Assembly: GCA_025056835.1 (NCBI GenBank) | Contig: JANWVS010000004.1 | Coordinates: 1-16,597, forward strand | DNA length: 16,597 nucleotides | Direction of reading: 5' to 3' | From: Gemmataceae bacterium | GTDB taxonomy: Bacteria > Planctomycetota > Planctomycetia > Gemmatales > Gemmataceae | Shown here: positions 14,683-16,597 of the stretch, piece after piece | Layout: each line of letters opens with the position of its first letter | Numbering within the stretch: position 1 is the stretch's first letter | Made by a program: the position numbers and the translations under genes | Notes under the pieces: generated by a model | The model's database searches: none | Told to the model about the DNA's origin: nothing | The model's input: only the letters and a program-made list of their open reading frames with translations

Positions 14683-16597
14683 TCAGTCGCGATACACACG
14701 CAGGGCCGTTTCCCGTGCCGCGACAGTGCCGTTGGGGTCCGCCCAAACCTGGGTACGAATACGCCAATCGCCTGCCGACTTGGCCGCGACGCCGACATGA
14801 TAAACCGCCTGGGACTGCGCCGGCAGCTGAGCTATCGGCTCGAAAGTCAGCGTTCGGCCCTGCACGTGCTGAGCGGTTGGCCCCTGAATATAGGTCGGTG
14901 CCAGCCCCGGCGGCAGGTCCACTTGCACGCGGACGCCTTTGGCCGCGGACCCGTAATTCTGTACCCGAACTTCGATGATTGTTTCCTTACCGACCTCGAG
15001 CGGATCGTCGCGCGATGTCACCTGCAACACCAGATTCGCATGGCTATCGACCGTCACGAGCCCGCGGGCCCGAACCTCTGCCGCTCCCTCGGTCCGACCG
15101 CTGCATTCCACCGCCAGCTGGCCCGGTGTTTTGCCTTGGACACGAACCACTAGCCCGCGATTTTCTCCCAGGGCCAGCTCGTCGAGCAGCCAATGAACCG
15201 TTCGCGAGCTGGGTTGGTAGATGCCGCGGTGATCGGCGCCGAGGTAGACCAAACCTTCGGGCAAGGTTGCCTGAATGCTGATGTTGCGGAGGATCTGGGT
15301 GCCGCGGTTAGCGACGTTCAGCTGCAACTCGCCTTCGCGATCCACAAGCAGCCGTGTCGTCGGCGCCAACTGCAACGACAAGCCGCTGGCTTCTTCGCCG
15401 ATGGCCACTTCAGTTTGCGCCGTTGCCTCGGCTCCGTTGCCGGCGGCGACTTTCACCTCCACCCGGTGCCGGCCGACCCGCACCGCCGTTGTCACCATCT
15501 TGACGGTCTTGCTTGCCCCGGGACTCAAATCGCCCACATCGGCTTCGATGTGGTTGCCCGCCGGATGCGTCAGGCCTTCGCCGAGCTTGGCGCTGAGCAA
15601 CAGCTCGGTCATGACCTGTTTGCTCTGATTCGTTATTTGAATCTCAAAGACCAGGCTTCGTCCGACGCTGGCCGTGGTCGGTCCCCGCAGCTCGATCTTC
15701 AACGGCGGCGCCGCTACCGGCGTCGCCGCGATACTGGCAAGGACCTTCGTCTTGGTCGCCACTCGCACCGTGGACGCGTATATCGTCGTGTCGCCCTGAA
15801 AATCACCCGGACTGCCGCCTTCGACTTCCAAGCGCAAGACGGTTTCCGCACCCGGCGGCAGCGACGCGATCGTCCAAAACACCTTGTCTTCTCCTTGGCC
15901 CGCCGGCGGATCGCTCTTCGCGAGGCGCGCGCCGGGCGGAAGATCGTCGACAACACAAAGCGGCGGCGTCGCCGTCGTACCACGATTGCGCACCACGATC
16001 TGATACGCCGCCGCCCTTCCCTGGCGCAGAGCAGCCGGACCATGCTTCTCCACGGTGATGGCCCCACTCGTTTTCGCCGCAGCGGAAGACGGCGGCGGTG
16101 GTCCGCTGGGTCGTTCGACCGCATTCGGCCGCGGTAGGTCAACGACGGCCGGCGGCGGTGCCACCCAGGCAGGGTTGTTTTCGAGTCGTGGAACCGCTGG
16201 CGGCGGCGAAGCAGTCATCGACGACGACCCGGCCTCCGATGCGATCGGTCCACTTAACCGTTTCGGCTTCACCAACAAAAACGCTGGCGGTCGGCCGGAA
16301 TCCTGCGGCGGCGGAGTGCTCCCAGGCCCCGCGATGATTTCGGCCTTCACCCGCGGCGGCTCAGGCGCAGGCCGCTCCAGCACCGGCATCGGCTTTCCAG
16401 CGGGCGTCGGCTCAGGCCGCGGTGGATTGTCCTGAGGCATCGCGACCGGCGGAACCGACCCGCTGCCTGACACCCCCGTGTCATTCGGTAGGAGCACCGG
16501 CTCCGGCATCCCCGTCGGCTTTGACGTCGGCGCCGGCGACACGACGGGCGGCGGCGGCAACGGAGGCAGCGGCGACGGTGTCGGCGACGGCTGGGGC
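14683..16597 (-). CDS. Proline-rich, DUF11-like repeat envelope protein (5' end beyond right edge)
   Basis: At least 638 codons; the frame is open to the right edge, so the start is outside. Counting from 16560 as residue 1, residues 1-165 are proline-rich and low in complexity, with many Pro/Ala/Ser/Gly runs. Four beta-sandwich repeats of about 100 residues follow (about 166-272, 287-386, 393-500, 508-622). They share the DUF11/CARDB pattern: a strand such as YQIVVRNRG, VFEIQITNQS, LQLNVANRG or IIEVRVQNYG, then a 'LPPG' or 'LPEGL' turn, then a closing strand. Such proteins are generally exported and take part in surface or adhesive structures; no catalytic motif is visible. The gene ends at 14683, 324 bases before rimI on the same strand. 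A TTG at 16560 is an unlikely true start. The exact domain family needs a profile search. Confidence 0.88.
   Translation of the reverse strand, partial: PQPSPTPSPLPPLPPPPVVSPAPTSKPTGMPEPVLLPNDTGVSGSGSVPPVAMPQDNPPRPEPTPAGKPMPVLERPAPEPPRVKAEIIAGPGSTPPPQDSGRPPAFLLVKPKRLSGPIASEAGSSSMTASPPPAVPRLENNPAWVAPPPAVVDLPRPNAVERPSGPPPPSSAAAKTSGAITVEKHGPAALRQGRAAAYQIVVRNRGTTATPPLCVVDDLPPGARLAKSDPPAGQGEDKVFWTIASLPPGAETVLRLEVEGGSPGDFQGDTTIYASTVRVATKTKVLASIAATPVAAPPLKIELRGPTTASVGRSLVFEIQITNQSKQVMTELLLSAKLGEGLTHPAGNHIEADVGDLSPGASKTVKMVTTAVRVGRHRVEVKVAAGNGAEATAQTEVAIGEEASGLSLQLAPTTRLLVDREGELQLNVANRGTQILRNISIQATLPEGLVYLGADHRGIYQPSSRTVHWLLDELALGENRGLVVRVQGKTPGQLAVECSGRTEGAAEVRARGLVTVDSHANLVLQVTSRDDPLEVGKETIIEVRVQNYGSAAKGVRVQVDLPPGLAPTYIQGPTAQHVQGRTLTFEPIAQLPAQSQAVYHVGVAAKSAGDWRIRTQVWADPNGTVAARETALRVYRD

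Noticed and set aside
14511..15153. Overlapping plus-strand frames antisense to the DUF11-like gene
   Set aside because: They have no family motifs, and the minus-strand repeats explain the coding signal.
16100..16597. Repetitive CGG/CCG-rich DNA at the right edge as a possible repeat array
   Set aside because: It is the codon pattern of a proline-rich protein region; there is no regular unit or spacer as in CRISPR or satellite DNA.

Overview
The window looks like chromosomal DNA from a member of the Planctomycetota, most likely near Gemmataceae or another Gemmata-like lineage. This is inferred from protein style, not from a database search. The clues are high GC content, a long ECF sigma factor with a membrane-anchored extension, an MJ0042-type zinc ribbon joined to membrane segments and a PPC domain, an IleRS with a G-x-H-H signature, and long proline-rich envelope proteins. 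I see no phage, insertion sequence, CRISPR array, rRNA or tRNA. Most genes are housekeeping genes, with several large envelope proteins between them.

Layout. Bases 1-982 (minus) are the N-terminal third of ileS, which runs off the left edge. Divergent from it at 1184-2176 (plus) is a zinc-ribbon membrane protein. It converges, at a strong bidirectional hairpin terminator (2190-2217), on a 666-aa ECF sigma factor fused to a transmembrane segment and four extracytoplasmic repeats (2239-4239, minus). Upstream on the same strand are hemY (4364-5773) and a tandem ACT-domain protein (5843-6304). The ACT gene is divergent from hisB (6502-7089, plus). After a 242-base gap with a good promoter come an orphan HlyD-type membrane fusion protein (7332-8573) and gatB (8611-10155), both plus.

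From 10185 to the right edge everything is on the minus strand. In transcription order, right to left, it runs: a proline-rich, DUF11-like repeat protein cut by the window edge (14683-16597), a 324-base gap, rimI (13825-14358), a structured 221-base gap, and then a tight run. That run is a membrane/coiled-coil protein (12338-13603), cmk, plsC and a PIG-L/LmbE deacetylase. Ten bases separate the first two genes and ATGA overlaps join the last three.

How they work together. ileS, gatB and rimI serve translation; hisB serves histidine synthesis; hemY serves heme; cmk serves nucleotide supply and plsC phospholipid synthesis. The least ordinary items are the membrane-tethered sigma factor, the GxHH IleRS with a palindromic 42-base hairpin inside its coding sequence, and the 421-codon frame at 12338-13603, which contains a second start with a ribosome binding site and a complete signal peptide. 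I found no multi-gene system that I would call new; the leads are single-gene architectures and local DNA/RNA structures.
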